Origin: Achromobacter sp. Root83
GTDB lineage: Bacteria; Pseudomonadota; Gammaproteobacteria; Burkholderiales; Burkholderiaceae_B
DNA: 64,000 bases
Reading direction: 5' to 3'
Assembly (NCBI RefSeq): GCF_001428845.1
Contig: NZ_LMIU01000023.1
Span: forward strand, 310,001-374,000
Below are positions 34,177 to 46,816 of the stretch, in pieces. The position numbers and the translations under genes are program-made. The notes beneath the pieces were generated by a model. That model made no database searches and had not been told where the DNA came from. It worked only from the letters and a program-made list of their open reading frames with translations. Each line of letters starts with the position of its first letter. Within the stretch, counting starts at the first letter, position 1.

Positions 34177-35706
34177 ATGTCACGATTCAGAATTGCGGCT
34201 TTTGTGTTGATGATGGCGACGCTGGGATTCCTGGCTGGCGTGCTGGCCGGACGGCTGGTCGAGCTGGACCAGGTCGACGACAGGCTCGCCGGGCATAATT
34301 CCCGGCTGCTCGCCCACGCGCTGCGTGTGGTGCAGGAAAGCCACCGGCTGATGGCCGCGGCCACGCACGCCGCCGCCGACTGCTCGGAATCGGACATCGC
34401 GACGCTGCGGGTGCTGCTCTTCAATTCCACCTTCATCCGCGATATCGGCCGCATCCAGGATGGCATGCTCACGTGTTCGGCCGCCTGGGGCAAGCTGCCC
34501 GAAGCGCTGCAGCTGCCTCCGCCGGCCTTCACGTTGCGCAGCGGCCTGGTGCTGTGGGTGGGCGCGGCCAATATCGTCGACAGCCGCATCACCGGCGACA
34601 TGGCTGCGTCGCGCGACGTCGTCGTCTTCACCGCGCCGGGCGCGTTCGAGGGTTTCCCGGAGCCGGGTTCCGGCATCGACGCCAAGATCGTGACGCGCGA
34701 CGGGACGCATGCGTACCGGCGCTATGGCCGCACCCACGACCTGCACCTGCCAGCCGAAGGGAACGACGGCTACCGCGCGGGCGCGTTCGCGCCGGAACGG
34801 CGCGCGTCCGCGTGCGCGCCCGAGTCCGGGGCGGACATCTGCGTGGTGTCGCGCCTCAGGTCCGATGCGTGGTTCCAGTGGCCCGCCATGGTGCTGTCCG
34901 TGGCCGGGGCGTTGGCCCTGGCCTTTCTTGCCGGCTTGTGCGTCATGTGGCGGCTGCATGCGGGCAGCGTCAAGACCGATCTGCGCAAGGCGATACTGGG
35001 CGGCGGCATTCAGGTCCATTACCAGCCGCTACGGCAGCTTGCGACGCGCCGGCTGGCCGGCTTCGAGGCCTTGGCGCGTTGGCGGACCCGCGGCCGGGAT
35101 GTGCCGCCGAATCTTTTCGTGCCGCTGGCCGAAGCCATGGGGCTGGGCCGCGACCTGTCGCGTCACGTGACCTCGCAGGCCCTGCGCGATCTGCACGGCC
35201 GGCTGCGCAAGAATCCCGCGCTATACGTGAGCATCAACGTGTCGGCCGCCGACCTGAAGGACGCCGAGTACCGGAATTTCCTGCTGGACGCCGTCAGCGA
35301 ACGCGGTCTTACGCCCGCCAATGTCGCGCTGGAAATCACCGAGGGCACGCCGCTGTCCGACGGCCACGTCCTGGCGATGGTCAAGACACTGCGCGCCAAG
35401 GGCTTCAAGGTGTTCATCGACGATTTCGGCACCGGCCATTCGAACCTGAACTACCTGGCTGAAATGCAGGCCGACGCCATCAAGCTGGACCGCCGCTTCA
35501 CGCACGCCATCGGCGTCGAAGCAGCGGGCACGCTGATCATCGACCATGTCATCGCCATTTCCCGCGAATTGCGCATCAGCCTGATCATCGAAGGCATAGA
35601 AACCGAAGAGCAGGCCCGCTACCTGCTCGCCCGCCAGCCCGCCGCCGTTGGGCAGGGCTGGCTGTTCGGACGGCCCGTGCCCATCGGCGACATTGCATCG
35701 GAGTAG
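34177..35706 (+). CDS. CSS-motif EAL-domain c-di-GMP phosphodiesterase
   Basis: A 509-residue inner-membrane protein. TM1 is about 5-25; a periplasmic CSS domain follows with Cys69 in DCSESD and Cys100 in LTCSAAWG; TM2 is around 230-255; the cytoplasmic EAL domain fills the rest. Catalytic motifs are GFEALARW, DDFGTGHSN and EGIET, so hydrolysis of c-di-GMP is expected. In enteric homologues (PdeB/PdeC type) the CSS cysteines are oxidised by DsbA and reduction activates proteolysis and phosphodiesterase activity, linking periplasmic redox state to biofilm control. Start chosen at ATG 34177; a GTG at 34159 is an alternative and neither has a strong ribosome site. Confidence 0.88.
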   Translation: MSRFRIAAFVLMMATLGFLAGVLAGRLVELDQVDDRLAGHNSRLLAHALRVVQESHRLMAAATHAAADCSESDIATLRVLLFNSTFIRDIGRIQDGMLTCSAAWGKLPEALQLPPPAFTLRSGLVLWVGAANIVDSRITGDMAASRDVVVFTAPGAFEGFPEPGSGIDAKIVTRDGTHAYRRYGRTHDLHLPAEGNDGYRAGAFAPERRASACAPESGADICVVSRLRSDAWFQWPAMVLSVAGALALAFLAGLCVMWRLHAGSVKTDLRKAILGGGIQVHYQPLRQLATRRLAGFEALARWRTRGRDVPPNLFVPLAEAMGLGRDLSRHVTSQALRDLHGRLRKNPALYVSINVSAADLKDAEYRNFLLDAVSERGLTPANVALEITEGTPLSDGHVLAMVKTLRAKGFKVFIDDFGTGHSNLNYLAEMQADAIKLDRRFTHAIGVEAAGTLIIDHVIAISRELRISLIIEGIETEEQARYLLARQPAAVGQGWLFGRPVPIGDIASE

Positions 35707-35728
35707 CGCAACAGGTTCCGCGCCGGCA

Positions 35729-35941
35729 TTACCCTCGGCTGGGCGCGTCGGCGGGCGGCGTGCCGGTATGGAACAGGGATTTGAGCTGCGAGCGCAGTTC
35801 GGGCGTATCGCTGTGCTTGTGTACCGCGGTCGCGTGCTGGACGGCGGCTTCAAGCAGTTCTTCGTCCGAGTCCGCGGACAATGCCACCGAGCAGTTCATC
35901 TCGCTGGGATACTCGCGGCAATCGATGTATTTGCGTGTCAT
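35729..35941 (-). CDS. DUF1059 family small protein
   Basis: A 70-residue soluble protein. MTRKYIDCREYPSEMNCSVALSADSDEELLEAAVQHATAVHKHSDTPELR matches DUF1059 along its length, with conserved Cys8 and Cys17 and the HA.xHxHxD pattern. The fold resembles a small stress-linked domain; function is unknown. It converges on the EAL gene with 22 bases between stops. Confidence 0.85.
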   Translation of the reverse strand: MTRKYIDCREYPSEMNCSVALSADSDEELLEAAVQHATAVHKHSDTPELRSQLKSLFHTGTPPADAPSRG

Positions 35942-36082
35942 GTGGCTCTCCCTGCGCAGGCCCGGAAGGGCGCTGCGTGATTGAACATCCGACGCGCCGC
36001 GCGGAATGCACCGGGGGCGATGGCGCGTCGCATCGCTGCCGGTGTCTACAAAGTATAGGTCTGGCGCGCGCGGGGCAGGCGG

Positions 36083-38191
36083 TCAATTTGCGGGATCCGG
36101 CCCTGCTAATGACGCGGTGGCCGCGAATCCGCCATGGGATACCGGCCGCCCCAGCAGATACCCCTGGAAGTGCGAACAGCCTTCCACGGTCAGGCGCTCC
36201 AGTTGGGCCGGCGTTTCCACGCCTTCGGCCGTGGTGGGAATATCCAGGCTGCGGCCGATGCCGTTGATGGCGCGGATGATGGCCAGCGCCTCCCGGCTGG
36301 ATTCGACGTCCTGCGTGAACGATTTGTCGATCTTGATCTTGTCGAACCCGAAGGTGCGCAGATAGCCGAGCGACGAGTAGCCGGTGCCGAAATCGTCCAG
36401 CGCCACCTTGACGCCCAGTTCCTTCAGGCGGTGCAGCGTGGCGAGATTGCCGGCAGAGTTGATCAGAAGCACCGACTCGGTGATCTCCAGTTCCAGCCGG
36501 TGGGCGGGCAGGCCGGATTTGACCAGGGCGGACTCCACCAGCGACACCAGCGCGCCATTGGTGAACTGGCTGGCGGACAGGTTGACGGCGACCGTCTCGT
36601 GGCTGTCCCACCGCATCGCTTCCGCGCAGGCCTCGTCCAGCGTGAAAGCGCCAAGCTCGTGGATCAGCCCGGTTTCCTCGGCGATGGGAATGAAGTCCTG
36701 CGGCAGGATCAGGCCCTTGGTGGGATGCTGCCAGCGCATCAGGGCTTCCCGGCCCACGATGCGCACATGGCTGACGTCCATGATCGGCTGGTAATACAGC
36801 TGAAGCTGCTGCGAGATGATGGCCTGGCGCAGGTCCATCTCGACCTCGTGGCGCTTGAGCGCGGCGGCTTCCATCTCGGGCTTGAAGAAGGCCAGGCAAT
36901 TGCGGCCGTTGCGCTTGGCCTCGTACAGCGCCATGTCGGCATAGCGCAGCAGGCGGTCGGGAGAGCTTTCGCGCGTGTCCGTCAGCGCAATGCCGATGCT
37001 CACGCTGACGGGCACGATATGGCCGTCTATCTCGAAGGGTTGCCGCATGGCGTCGATCAGGCGTTCAGCCATCTTGCGCACATCGTCCCGCTCGGCGATG
37101 TTGGGCAGCACCACCGCGAACTCGTCCCCGCCCAACCGCGCCAGCGTGTCCTGTTCGCGCAGGTGCCGGGGCAGGCGCCTGGCTAGCAGGCGCAGGAGCT
37201 CATCGCCGCATTGGTGCCCCAGGGTGTCGTTGACGCTCTTGAAATTGTCCAGGTCCAGGCACAGCACCGCCGTGGTCCGCTCGGCCCCCTCGGCGTCCAA
37301 GGCCTTCAGCAGCCGGTCCCGGAACAGCCTGCGGTTGGGCATGCCCGTCAGCGTGTCGTGGTGCGCCATGTAGCGGACCTGCGCATGGGCGGCGTTCTCG
37401 TCCGTGACGTCGTCCGCGATGAACAGCACATAGCGCGACCGCGGATCGGTGTTGTGAAACGCCAGGGTCTTGGTGCGCAGCGTCCGCAGGCCGCGAGCCG
37501 TGGCCAGTTCCTCTTCCTCTTCGCGCATGGCGCCGTCGGAGCGCAGGGCGTCGTTCGTCAGGCGGTCGAAGAACTCGCAGACGGCGGCGGGCAGGCATTG
37601 TTGCGCGGTCTTGCCCTGCAAGCCTCCCGGACTGCCGCCGAACGTGTCCGCCGCCTGGCGGTTGGCAAGCAGGAACTGGCGCGACACGGCGTCCAGCACC
37701 AGTACGCACGAGGGAATGTGCGATACGACGGCCTGCAGGAAGCTCGACATCGATGTCAGTTCGCCGTTGTAGTGCTCGGCGAGCTGCTTGGCCTTCAGGA
37801 GCTGCAGTTCGCGCTCGCGCCGTTCCGTGTTGTCGCGCGTGACCTTGGCGTAGCCGATCAGTTCGCCGGCGTCGTCGCGGATCGCGTCGATGACGACATG
37901 GGCCCAGAACAGCGAGCCGTCCTTGCGCACGCGCCAGCCCTCGGCCTCGAACCTGCCAAGCTGGCTCGCGGCGGACAGGCCAAGCTGGGGCAGGCCGGCG
38001 GCCCTGTCCTCGGCGCTGTAGAAGCACGAGAAATGCCTGCCGACGATTTCTTCGGCCGTGTAGCCCTTGGCGCGCTGCGCGCCGGTGTTCCAGTTGGCAA
38101 CGGTGCCATCCGGGTTGAGCATGTAAATGGCGTAGTCGATGACACCCTGCACGAGGTGCCGGTACATGACGTCGGAATTGGCGATGATCAT
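36083..38191 (-). CDS. PAS-PAS-GGDEF-EAL c-di-GMP enzyme
   Basis: A 702-residue cytoplasmic protein. PAS1 (about 8-125, with NWNTGAQRAKGYTAEEIVGRHF) may bind a cofactor or small ligand; PAS2 is about 148-265. GGDEF is intact at 354-358 and preceded at the right distance by the product-inhibition I-site RxxD (345-348). The EAL domain (about 450-700) has EAL at 482-484, DDFGTGYSS and EGVET. Both synthesis and breakdown of c-di-GMP look possible; which dominates cannot be read from sequence. Start 38191 is my choice; ATG 38167 is also possible and neither has a clear ribosome site. Confidence 0.87.
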   Translation of the reverse strand: MIIANSDVMYRHLVQGVIDYAIYMLNPDGTVANWNTGAQRAKGYTAEEIVGRHFSCFYSAEDRAAGLPQLGLSAASQLGRFEAEGWRVRKDGSLFWAHVVIDAIRDDAGELIGYAKVTRDNTERRERELQLLKAKQLAEHYNGELTSMSSFLQAVVSHIPSCVLVLDAVSRQFLLANRQAADTFGGSPGGLQGKTAQQCLPAAVCEFFDRLTNDALRSDGAMREEEEELATARGLRTLRTKTLAFHNTDPRSRYVLFIADDVTDENAAHAQVRYMAHHDTLTGMPNRRLFRDRLLKALDAEGAERTTAVLCLDLDNFKSVNDTLGHQCGDELLRLLARRLPRHLREQDTLARLGGDEFAVVLPNIAERDDVRKMAERLIDAMRQPFEIDGHIVPVSVSIGIALTDTRESSPDRLLRYADMALYEAKRNGRNCLAFFKPEMEAAALKRHEVEMDLRQAIISQQLQLYYQPIMDVSHVRIVGREALMRWQHPTKGLILPQDFIPIAEETGLIHELGAFTLDEACAEAMRWDSHETVAVNLSASQFTNGALVSLVESALVKSGLPAHRLELEITESVLLINSAGNLATLHRLKELGVKVALDDFGTGYSSLGYLRTFGFDKIKIDKSFTQDVESSREALAIIRAINGIGRSLDIPTTAEGVETPAQLERLTVEGCSHFQGYLLGRPVSHGGFAATASLAGPDPAN

Positions 38192-38352
38192 TGGATGCGG
38201 CGGGCAGGTGCGCCGGCCGCGTTGCGGCAATGCGCGGGCGCGTCTTCTGCCCTGTGTAAGACCTGGGGATATACGGATTTACGTCGCGGACACGGCAATA
38301 TTTACCGTGGCGCCAAGAAAAACATCAATCCATCGGGCCGTTACGCGTGAAA

Positions 38353-39462
38353 TCAGAACGCAACGCGCTGCTTCAACGCCTTCGCGATCATCGCGATGTC
38401 GATGTCCTTGCCGGGGTTCTTGAGGCAGAAGTCGTACAGCACCGCGACATAGGCATTGCCCATCAGCTTGGTGATGGTGCCGGCGGTCGTGGCCGCGATG
38501 GTGCCGCCCACGGCGCTGCCCGCGCCGGGAATGAATTTCAGCAGGCCCGATACGACCGAGCGGCCGATCAGGGTGGCGGCGGATGCGCCCAGGGTGGACG
38601 TGACCAGCGTGGTGATGGCGGTGGTGTCCAGTTCCATCCCGAAGGTGATGCCGATCTTGGCGATCATGCCCACCTGGATGGGCACCAGGGCGAAGGCATC
38701 GGAGAACGGGATGGGGGCGGCGGCCGCCGACGCGGCCAGGCCGGCGGCGACATTCACCTCGATCTCAGCCCGCTTTTTTTTTACCTCCAGCGCCTTCTTG
38801 TTGCGGGTGGACAGCGCGTTCGCGTAGGCCCGCTGCTGCGCCTCGGGGATGTGCTCCGCCGTGACCTCGATCAGCTTGTCCAGCCCCATCGGCGGCAGTT
38901 CGGCGTCCAGTTCCTCTATCCATTCCGGCAATGCCCGCACGGCGACGACCTGCTTGGCGCGGGGCAGGAGCTTGCGCGCTTCTTCCACGAAGGGACTGTT
39001 CTTGCGCGCCTTCGTCAGCACCACGATGACCGGGATGGCGGCGTTGGCCAGCATGTCGCACAGTTCGATTTCCGCGTCCTCGACCCGATGGCTGCTGTCC
39101 TGGATGCAGAGCCAGGCCACGTGCAGGTGTTTTTCCTGGTCGTCCGAGGCCGAGCGTTCAAGAATCAAATCCGCCAACTGCTGGCGCGAGCGCGCGTAGT
39201 CGCCCACTTCGAGCCCGCGGGTGTCGATGATGGTCAGCGGATGGCCCGGCTTGGTGAATTCCTGCGTGGACTGGGTGACGGGCTTGCCCGAGCCGGTTCT
39301 GGCCAGTTCGCCGCGGAACACGGCATTGATGAGGGTGCTCTTGCCCACGCCCGTCTTGCCGGCGATCAGGATGTTCACGCGGCCGGCGCCGCGCGTCGCG
39401 GTGCTGATGGCGTCCGCGATGGCGTCCTGCAGGGCGGGGTGGTCGGGGCGGAGTGCGCTCAT
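38353..39462 (-). CDS. dynamin/Era-like GTPase with DUF697-type membrane tail
   Basis: A 369-residue GTPase. G1 is AGKTGVGKSTLIN, G2 a Thr in KPVTQSTQEF, G3 IIDTRGLE, G4 VLTKAR. The C-terminal part (from AGLAASAAAAPIPFSDAFALVPIQVGMIAKIGITFGM) is two or more hydrophobic helices of the DUF697 type that associate with membranes. Homologues are of unknown role; some link to stress or membrane remodelling. The lead between the hydrophobic tail and G domain is Lys/Glu-rich. ATG 39462 is preferred; ATG 39516 is possible; the longer frame reads a Pro/Arg-rich non-coding-like stretch. Confidence 0.82.
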   Translation of the reverse strand: MSALRPDHPALQDAIADAISTATRGAGRVNILIAGKTGVGKSTLINAVFRGELARTGSGKPVTQSTQEFTKPGHPLTIIDTRGLEVGDYARSRQQLADLILERSASDDQEKHLHVAWLCIQDSSHRVEDAEIELCDMLANAAIPVIVVLTKARKNSPFVEEARKLLPRAKQVVAVRALPEWIEELDAELPPMGLDKLIEVTAEHIPEAQQRAYANALSTRNKKALEVKKKRAEIEVNVAAGLAASAAAAPIPFSDAFALVPIQVGMIAKIGITFGMELDTTAITTLVTSTLGASAATLIGRSVVSGLLKFIPGAGSAVGGTIAATTAGTITKLMGNAYVAVLYDFCLKNPGKDIDIAMIAKALKQRVAF

Positions 39463-39870
39463 CTGGGGGCCGTGGAATGCAAGGGGGGATGCGGGAACGA
39501 TATCAGAACCTTGCATACCGGACGCCGCGGCCCCGCGCGGCGCGCGGGTTGCCTCGCGCCGGCGCGGCTTCTTTGGCGCAAAAAGTAATCGAAGGGCCGA
39601 GCCCCGCAACGGCCCGCGCGGGCCCGCGCCTTGCGCGTTTTTTAGCGCCGGAGATACGCGCATGGCGCGCCGTACCGCCCTGTGCGCGCCGTTCCTCAAG
39701 CGATGGGAAAGCCGGCCGGCGCGCGCAGGGGGAAGTGGGGACAATTCAGCAGCGGCAGCGGGCAGCCTTCAAAGCGTTACATCTCATCGTCTTCTCTCGC
39801 TTTTTCCGAATGATGGCTGCGTAGAATCGGCCGCTCGTCAGGCTTTGCCGCGGTACCCGCGCAACTGTAT
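39463..39870. other. 408-base intergenic region, no gene assigned
   Basis: It lies between the GTPase start (minus) and the glycan gene start (plus), so it should hold both promoters. 39540-39700 is a very GC-rich block with GGCGCAAAAAGTAATCGAAG at about 39578, whose minus-strand translation (FAPKKPRRRE) is strongly basic. That block may be a dispersed extragenic element, but only one copy is visible here. 39740-39870 is less GC-rich and fits the plus-strand promoter. Confidence 0.4.
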
Positions 39871-40865
39871 ATGCATCGTTTTGCGCTCGTTCCCCGCTTG
39901 CTGCGCTCGCGCCCCGTGACCAAGGCGCTGCGCTATCTGTATCGCCACACCCGGCCCCGGGCGCTGCGGCACAACGAGACGCTGTGGCCATTCGTGAAGG
40001 TGCGCCGGGATGGCGGCGACCGGCTGGTCGGCTGCGATCTGAACGGCGTGCGCGGCCCGCAGACGACCCCGCTGGACCAGTTGCCGCGCGGCCTCTCCGG
40101 CGCGGCGCACCTGATCCTGAGCGGGCCGTCGGTGGCGCAGATTGATTACGCGCAGTGCGCCTTGGGCGTGGTCATGGGGGTCAATGGCTCCATCGCGTTG
40201 CGCGCCCGGTATCCATCGCTGCGCTTTCATTACTACGCGATGCTGGATGCGGGATTCGTCAAGCGACGCCGCGATCTCGTGGCCGACGTGCTGGCGCAGG
40301 ACCTGGTGCTGTTCGTCACGCCAGAGGTGTACCGCTGGATCGCCCTGCTGTTCGACAACCGCAGCGTGCGTTGCCGCATCGCGCTCTTTGAAGAAGTCCA
40401 TCAGCGTTCCCTGCAACCGCGCGCCCGGGCCGACGAGCTCGAAGCGCGGCTTGGTGGCGATCCGGAGCTGGTCCTGTTTGACTCGCCCCACGCCATGCAT
40501 GCGCAGGGCTTCAGCCTGAACCCGGCGCGCGGCCTGTTCGGCGGGGGCACCGTCGCCTACTCGGCCCTGCAGCTTCTGGCCTGGCTTGGCGCGCAAACGG
40601 TCTACCTGCATGGCCTGGACCTGACCACCGCCGCGGGGCCGCGCTTCTATGAAACCGTGGCTACGCAATTGCCCACGGCGCTGGACCGGCAGTTTTCAGC
40701 GCATATCGAACCCGCCTTCCGGCAGGCCAGCCGGCTGCTCCACGGGCGCGGAATCAAGGTCTACAACCTGTCTCTCCTCAGCCGACTGGGCGACGACGTG
40801 TTCGAAAAGCGGGATTGGAGCTGCCTGCTGGATGCTTCCCCGCCATCGCTAATCCGTTCTGAATC

Positions 40866-40869
<4 letters not shown>
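39871..40869 (+). CDS. GT42/DUF115-like glycan or lipopolysaccharide biosynthesis protein
   Basis: A 332-residue protein with a Rossmann-like start LILSGPSVAQIDYAQC, reminiscent of the GNGPSL...ID nucleotide-sugar motif of GT42 sialyltransferases and DUF115 enzymes, followed by MGVNGSIALRARYP. A later block, FGGGTVAYSALQLLAWLGAQTVYLHGLDLT, matches the second conserved region of that superfamily. The N-terminus is basic without a signal peptide. It overlaps a GT4 glycosyltransferase by four bases, so a role in LPS core or another surface glycan is likely. The donor sugar cannot be told; a KDO- or sialic-acid-type transferase is a guess. Confidence 0.65.
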
Positions 40870-43409
<2,540 letters not shown>

Positions 43410-43426
43410 GGCAAGCTCCGGATCGA

Positions 43427-43441
43427 TACAGGGGGGGAGTA
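43427..43441. promoter_or_regulatory. FrmR operator (TAC-A-G7-AGTA)
   Basis: TACAGGGGGGGAGTA matches the RcnR/FrmR family operator form TACT-G6-N-AGTA at the flanks and G-tract, with the same 15-base length. It lies between frmR start and the probable promoter, as expected for autorepression of frmRA. The core match is seen directly; binding is inferred from family knowledge. Confidence 0.75.
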
Positions 43442-43620
43442 TACGGAATCGGGCGGGACGCGTCCAGGCAGCGCCGCGCGGCGCCTGCCGGCGACAGGCC
43501 TCCGTACCTGTCTATACTGCGTCCTACAATCCGCCGCAACTCAGCCGTCCATTCCCGCATGTCCTTGAAAACCGGGCTGGCCGGCGAGCCGGACCTTATG
43601 CGCAGGGCAACCTTTTCGAT

Positions 43621-44223
43621 ATGAATCATCCCGACGTGCGGCTATACAAGGCCGCGGACTACCGGCGCATGCCATGGCGCAATGGCGCGGGCACGACCCA
43701 GGAGGTCGCGTGCAATCCGGGCGGCAGCGCCGCCGCGTTCGACTGGCGGCTGTCGCTTGCCGACGTCGGGCAGGACGGGGCGTTTTCCTCCTACGCAGGC
43801 TACCAGCGCATCATTACCGTGCTGGAAGGCCAGGGCATGGAGCTGACCGTGGACGGGCGCCGCCACGCGCCGCTGGCGCCGCGCGAGGCCTATGCGTTTT
43901 CCGGCGATGCCCAGGTGGACTGCCGCCTGACCGGCGGCCCGATCCGCGACTTCAACCTGATGTATGCGCCCGCGCGCTATCAAGCGCGGCTGCAATGGGT
44001 GTCGGGTTGCAGCGAGTGGGTGTTCCACAGCAGCGCCCGCAGCGTGCTGGTGCTGAATGCCGGCGGCGCGCTGTCCCTGAGCGTGGGCGATGCGCAGTAC
44101 CAGGCGCCGGCGCGCTACGACTGCCTGCATGCCGAAGGCCTGGACCATCTGGCCCGATACCGCCTGAGCGCGGACGCCGGACTCGACGCCTGCGTGATCG
44201 AACTGCTGCCCCGCGCCCTTTGA
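43621..44223 (+). CDS. HutD/Ves family cupin protein
   Basis: A 200-residue double-cupin protein. YRRMPWRNGAGTTQEVACNPGG, DWRLSLADVGQDGAFSSYAGYQRIITVLEGQGMELTVDG and GGPIRDFNLMYAPARYQA follow the HutD/Ves family (E. coli Ves; HutD of histidine-utilisation loci). HutD is thought to limit histidine catabolism; Ves is linked to cold response. Not in a hut operon here. It is followed 23 bases later by a nitrilase-family gene in the same direction. Confidence 0.88.
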   Translation: MNHPDVRLYKAADYRRMPWRNGAGTTQEVACNPGGSAAAFDWRLSLADVGQDGAFSSYAGYQRIITVLEGQGMELTVDGRRHAPLAPREAYAFSGDAQVDCRLTGGPIRDFNLMYAPARYQARLQWVSGCSEWVFHSSARSVLVLNAGGALSLSVGDAQYQAPARYDCLHAEGLDHLARYRLSADAGLDACVIELLPRAL

Positions 44224-44246
44224 CGCGGACAGGTAAAGAGGGACCT

Positions 44247-45011
44247 ATGCGGATCTGCATGATGGAAGGGCCGGCCGATCTGTTGCCGGAAGGCGCGACC
44301 TGGGAGGGCATTGCCGAGCGCATCGGCGAACTCGCGCCTGACCTGCTGGTCACCAACGAGATGCCGTTCGGGCGCTGGCTGGCGGCGTCCCCGTCATACG
44401 ATCCCCTGCTGGCGGCCGAATCCGTGCGCGTCCACGAGGCGGGCCTGGAGGCGCTGGCGGCGCTGAAGGTGCCCGCCATCGTCTCGTCCCGCCCCGTGCC
44501 CGTGGGCGGCCGGCTCGCCAATGAAGCCTTTGCGCTGCAGGACGGGCGCTATACCGGCCTGCATCACAAGCAGTACTTCCCGGAAGAGCCGGGCTTCTTC
44601 GAAGCCACCTGGTTCCAGCCGGCGATGGACGGCTTCAAGGTCTTCGAGGCGGGCGGCATCCGCCTGGGCGTGCTGCTTTGCACCGAGCTGATGTTCAACG
44701 AACGCGCGCGCCGCTACGGCCGCGACGGCGCCGAACTGATCGTGGTGCCGCGCGCCAGCGGCGCATCCACCAGCCGCTGGTTGACGGCGGGCGCGATGGC
44801 GGCGCTGGTGTCCGGATGCTATGTGGTCAGTTCCAACCGCGCGGGGCGCACGGCGCAGGGACAGGTGTTTGGCGGCATGGCGTTCGCGTTCCAGCCCGAT
44901 GGCGAACCGCTGGCGCGATCCACCGATACGGAGTCCATCGTCGCGATCGACGTGGACCCCGCCCGGTCGCGGGCGCAGCAGTCGCGCTACCCCTGCTATG
45001 TGCGCGAATAG
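44247..45011 (+). CDS. carbon-nitrogen hydrolase (nitrilase superfamily)
   Basis: A 254-residue nitrilase-fold enzyme. The triad is readable: Glu in LLVTNEMPFGRW, Lys in GLHHKQYFPEEPGF, Cys in GVLLCTELMFNERAR. The first Glu motif and the compact length place it among the omega-amidase/carbamoylase-like branches, not nitrile hydrolysis in particular. Substrate unknown. RBS AAAGAGGGA precedes ATG 44247. With HutD upstream it may act on a histidine or amide metabolite (weak inference). Confidence 0.82.
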   Translation: MRICMMEGPADLLPEGATWEGIAERIGELAPDLLVTNEMPFGRWLAASPSYDPLLAAESVRVHEAGLEALAALKVPAIVSSRPVPVGGRLANEAFALQDGRYTGLHHKQYFPEEPGFFEATWFQPAMDGFKVFEAGGIRLGVLLCTELMFNERARRYGRDGAELIVVPRASGASTSRWLTAGAMAALVSGCYVVSSNRAGRTAQGQVFGGMAFAFQPDGEPLARSTDTESIVAIDVDPARSRAQQSRYPCYVRE

Positions 45012-45035
45012 CCCGGACCGCGCCTGCTTCAGGCG

Positions 45036-46631
45036 TCAGGCGGCCAGGGCCATCTGCCGGCGTTCCTGAGCCACGGGAGGCAGGCGGAAGGCGCTGACGG
45101 CGCCCTGCAGCCGCTGCGCCTGCGTCTCCAATGAGGACGCCGCCGCCGCCGCTTCTTCGACCAGCGCGGCGTTCTGCTGCGTCACCTGGTCCATCTGGTT
45201 GACCGCGGTGTTGACCTGGTCGATCCCGGTGACCTGTTCGTTCGAGGCCGTGGCGATGTCGTTGACCAGCAGCGTGAGACGCTCGATGGTGGCCAATATT
45301 TCCTCCATCGTGCGGCCCGCGGTTTCGACCTGCGCGGCGCCGGCCTGCACCGTGGCGCCGGAGGTATTGAGCAACTGCTTGATTTCCTTGGCGGCGCCCG
45401 CGCTGCGTTGCGCCAGCGACCGGACTTCGGCGGCGACGACGGCGAAACCCTTGCCTTCCTCGCCCGCGCGGGCGGCTTCCACCGCGGCGTTCAACGCCAG
45501 GATGTTCGTCTGGAACGCAATGCCGTCGATGACGCCGACGATGTCCTCGATGCGCCCGGAATCCTGGGCAATCTCGCGCATGGTGCTGACCGCCGCCTGC
45601 ACGGCATCGCCGCCGCGCTGGACGACTTCGGACGCGGTGGCCGCCATCTGGTTGGCCATCCGGGCGTTCTCGGCGTTGCTGGTCACGGTGGACAGCAGCT
45701 GTTCCATGCTGGCGGCGGTTTCCTCGAGCGAGGCCGCCTGCTGCTCGGTGCGGCTGGACAGGTCCTGGTTGCCGGCGGCGATCTCGCTGGAACCGGTGTT
45801 GATCTCGGCCACGCCGTCGCGCACCGCGTGCACGGTGCGGACCAGGCTGGCCTGCATCTCCTGCAGGTAGGGAATGATCTGGCCCACGCAATTCTTGCCG
45901 AAGGGGGCGATGGGGGTGGTCAGATCGCCATCGGCGATGCGCCGGAAATGGCCCTTGAGCAGGTCCAGGGGACGCTTCACGAAATGCGCAACGTAGCGGT
46001 CGCCCAGCGCCAGCAGCAGCAGGCAGATGCCCAGCACCACGCCCATGCCGGCGTAGGCCTGGCGGCGCTTGGCGTCCGCGTCGGCCCACAGCTGGACCTC
46101 GCGTTCCTTGGCGTAGGCCTCATAGTTCTCGATGCTCTTGCCGAAGCTGCGGCTGGCCGTGACGACCGGACCCGCGGCATGCGCGCGCGCCTTGTCGACG
46201 GCTCCGGCTTCCAGGTGCTGGCGCTGCACGGTGATGCCATCGACCAGCGCATCGAAACCGGACCGCATCGCGTCCAGGAGGGCCGCTGGCGCGTCGTGGC
46301 GGGCCAGTTCGATGAACAGGCCCTGCTGCTTTCTGGCTTCGGTGAGCGCGGAGTCGATGCTGCGGCCCTCTTCCGCCACCTTGTCCCGCTGTCCTTCGCT
46401 GGCGTATTCCAGTTGGCGCGACAGGCGCAGCCGGGCCCGCATGATCTGGTCGTTGACCCGGGAAAGGGTGGATACCTCGTGGAGGAGTTCATTGCTGGCG
46501 GCGAGCGCGTCGCCCGCGCTGCGCAAGCCATTGACGCTGATGGCCGACAGGGCGGCGATCAAGGCGCTGATCATCAGCAGCGTGCACGCGATCATGCGGC
46601 GGATGGTGATGTCTTTCAGAAACTGTGTCAT
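45036..46631 (-). CDS. methyl-accepting chemotaxis protein
   Basis: A 531-residue chemoreceptor. TM1 (about 12-34), a periplasmic four-helix sensor domain, TM2 (about 192-212, [18 protein letters not shown]), HAMP, and a signalling domain with the hairpin tip [44 protein letters not shown]. Methylation-helix Gln/Glu pairs flank the tip ([21 protein letters not shown]). It ends ALAA without a NWETF-like pentapeptide for CheR. Ligand unknown. No other chemotaxis genes are nearby. Confidence 0.92.
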   Translation of the reverse strand: MTQFLKDITIRRMIACTLLMISALIAALSAISVNGLRSAGDALAASNELLHEVSTLSRVNDQIMRARLRLSRQLEYASEGQRDKVAEEGRSIDSALTEARKQQGLFIELARHDAPAALLDAMRSGFDALVDGITVQRQHLEAGAVDKARAHAAGPVVTASRSFGKSIENYEAYAKEREVQLWADADAKRRQAYAGMGVVLGICLLLLALGDRYVAHFVKRPLDLLKGHFRRIADGDLTTPIAPFGKNCVGQIIPYLQEMQASLVRTVHAVRDGVAEINTGSSEIAAGNQDLSSRTEQQAASLEETAASMEQLLSTVTSNAENARMANQMAATASEVVQRGGDAVQAAVSTMREIAQDSGRIEDIVGVIDGIAFQTNILALNAAVEAARAGEEGKGFAVVAAEVRSLAQRSAGAAKEIKQLLNTSGATVQAGAAQVETAGRTMEEILATIERLTLLVNDIATASNEQVTGIDQVNTAVNQMDQVTQQNAALVEEAAAAASSLETQAQRLQGAVSAFRLPPVAQERRQMALAA

Positions 46632-46816
46632 ACGCGTCGTCCCAGGATGCAGCGAGTCTGCATACGGACAACGGCCCGCGCGGAGCGAATATTTAGCCGA
46701 TGTTGCACATCTTACGAATATGTCGATCCGGCCCGGGAATATATCGAAAGGAACGGCAACAGTGTTGCGGGTTTACGCGGGTCCCGGGGGGCGGACGGGG
46801 CCGGCGGCCCCGTCGT

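Noticed and set aside
45021-45035. Terminator hairpin CGCCTG-CTT-CAGGCG between convergent genes
   Set aside because: Only six pairs, a three-base loop and no T-run.
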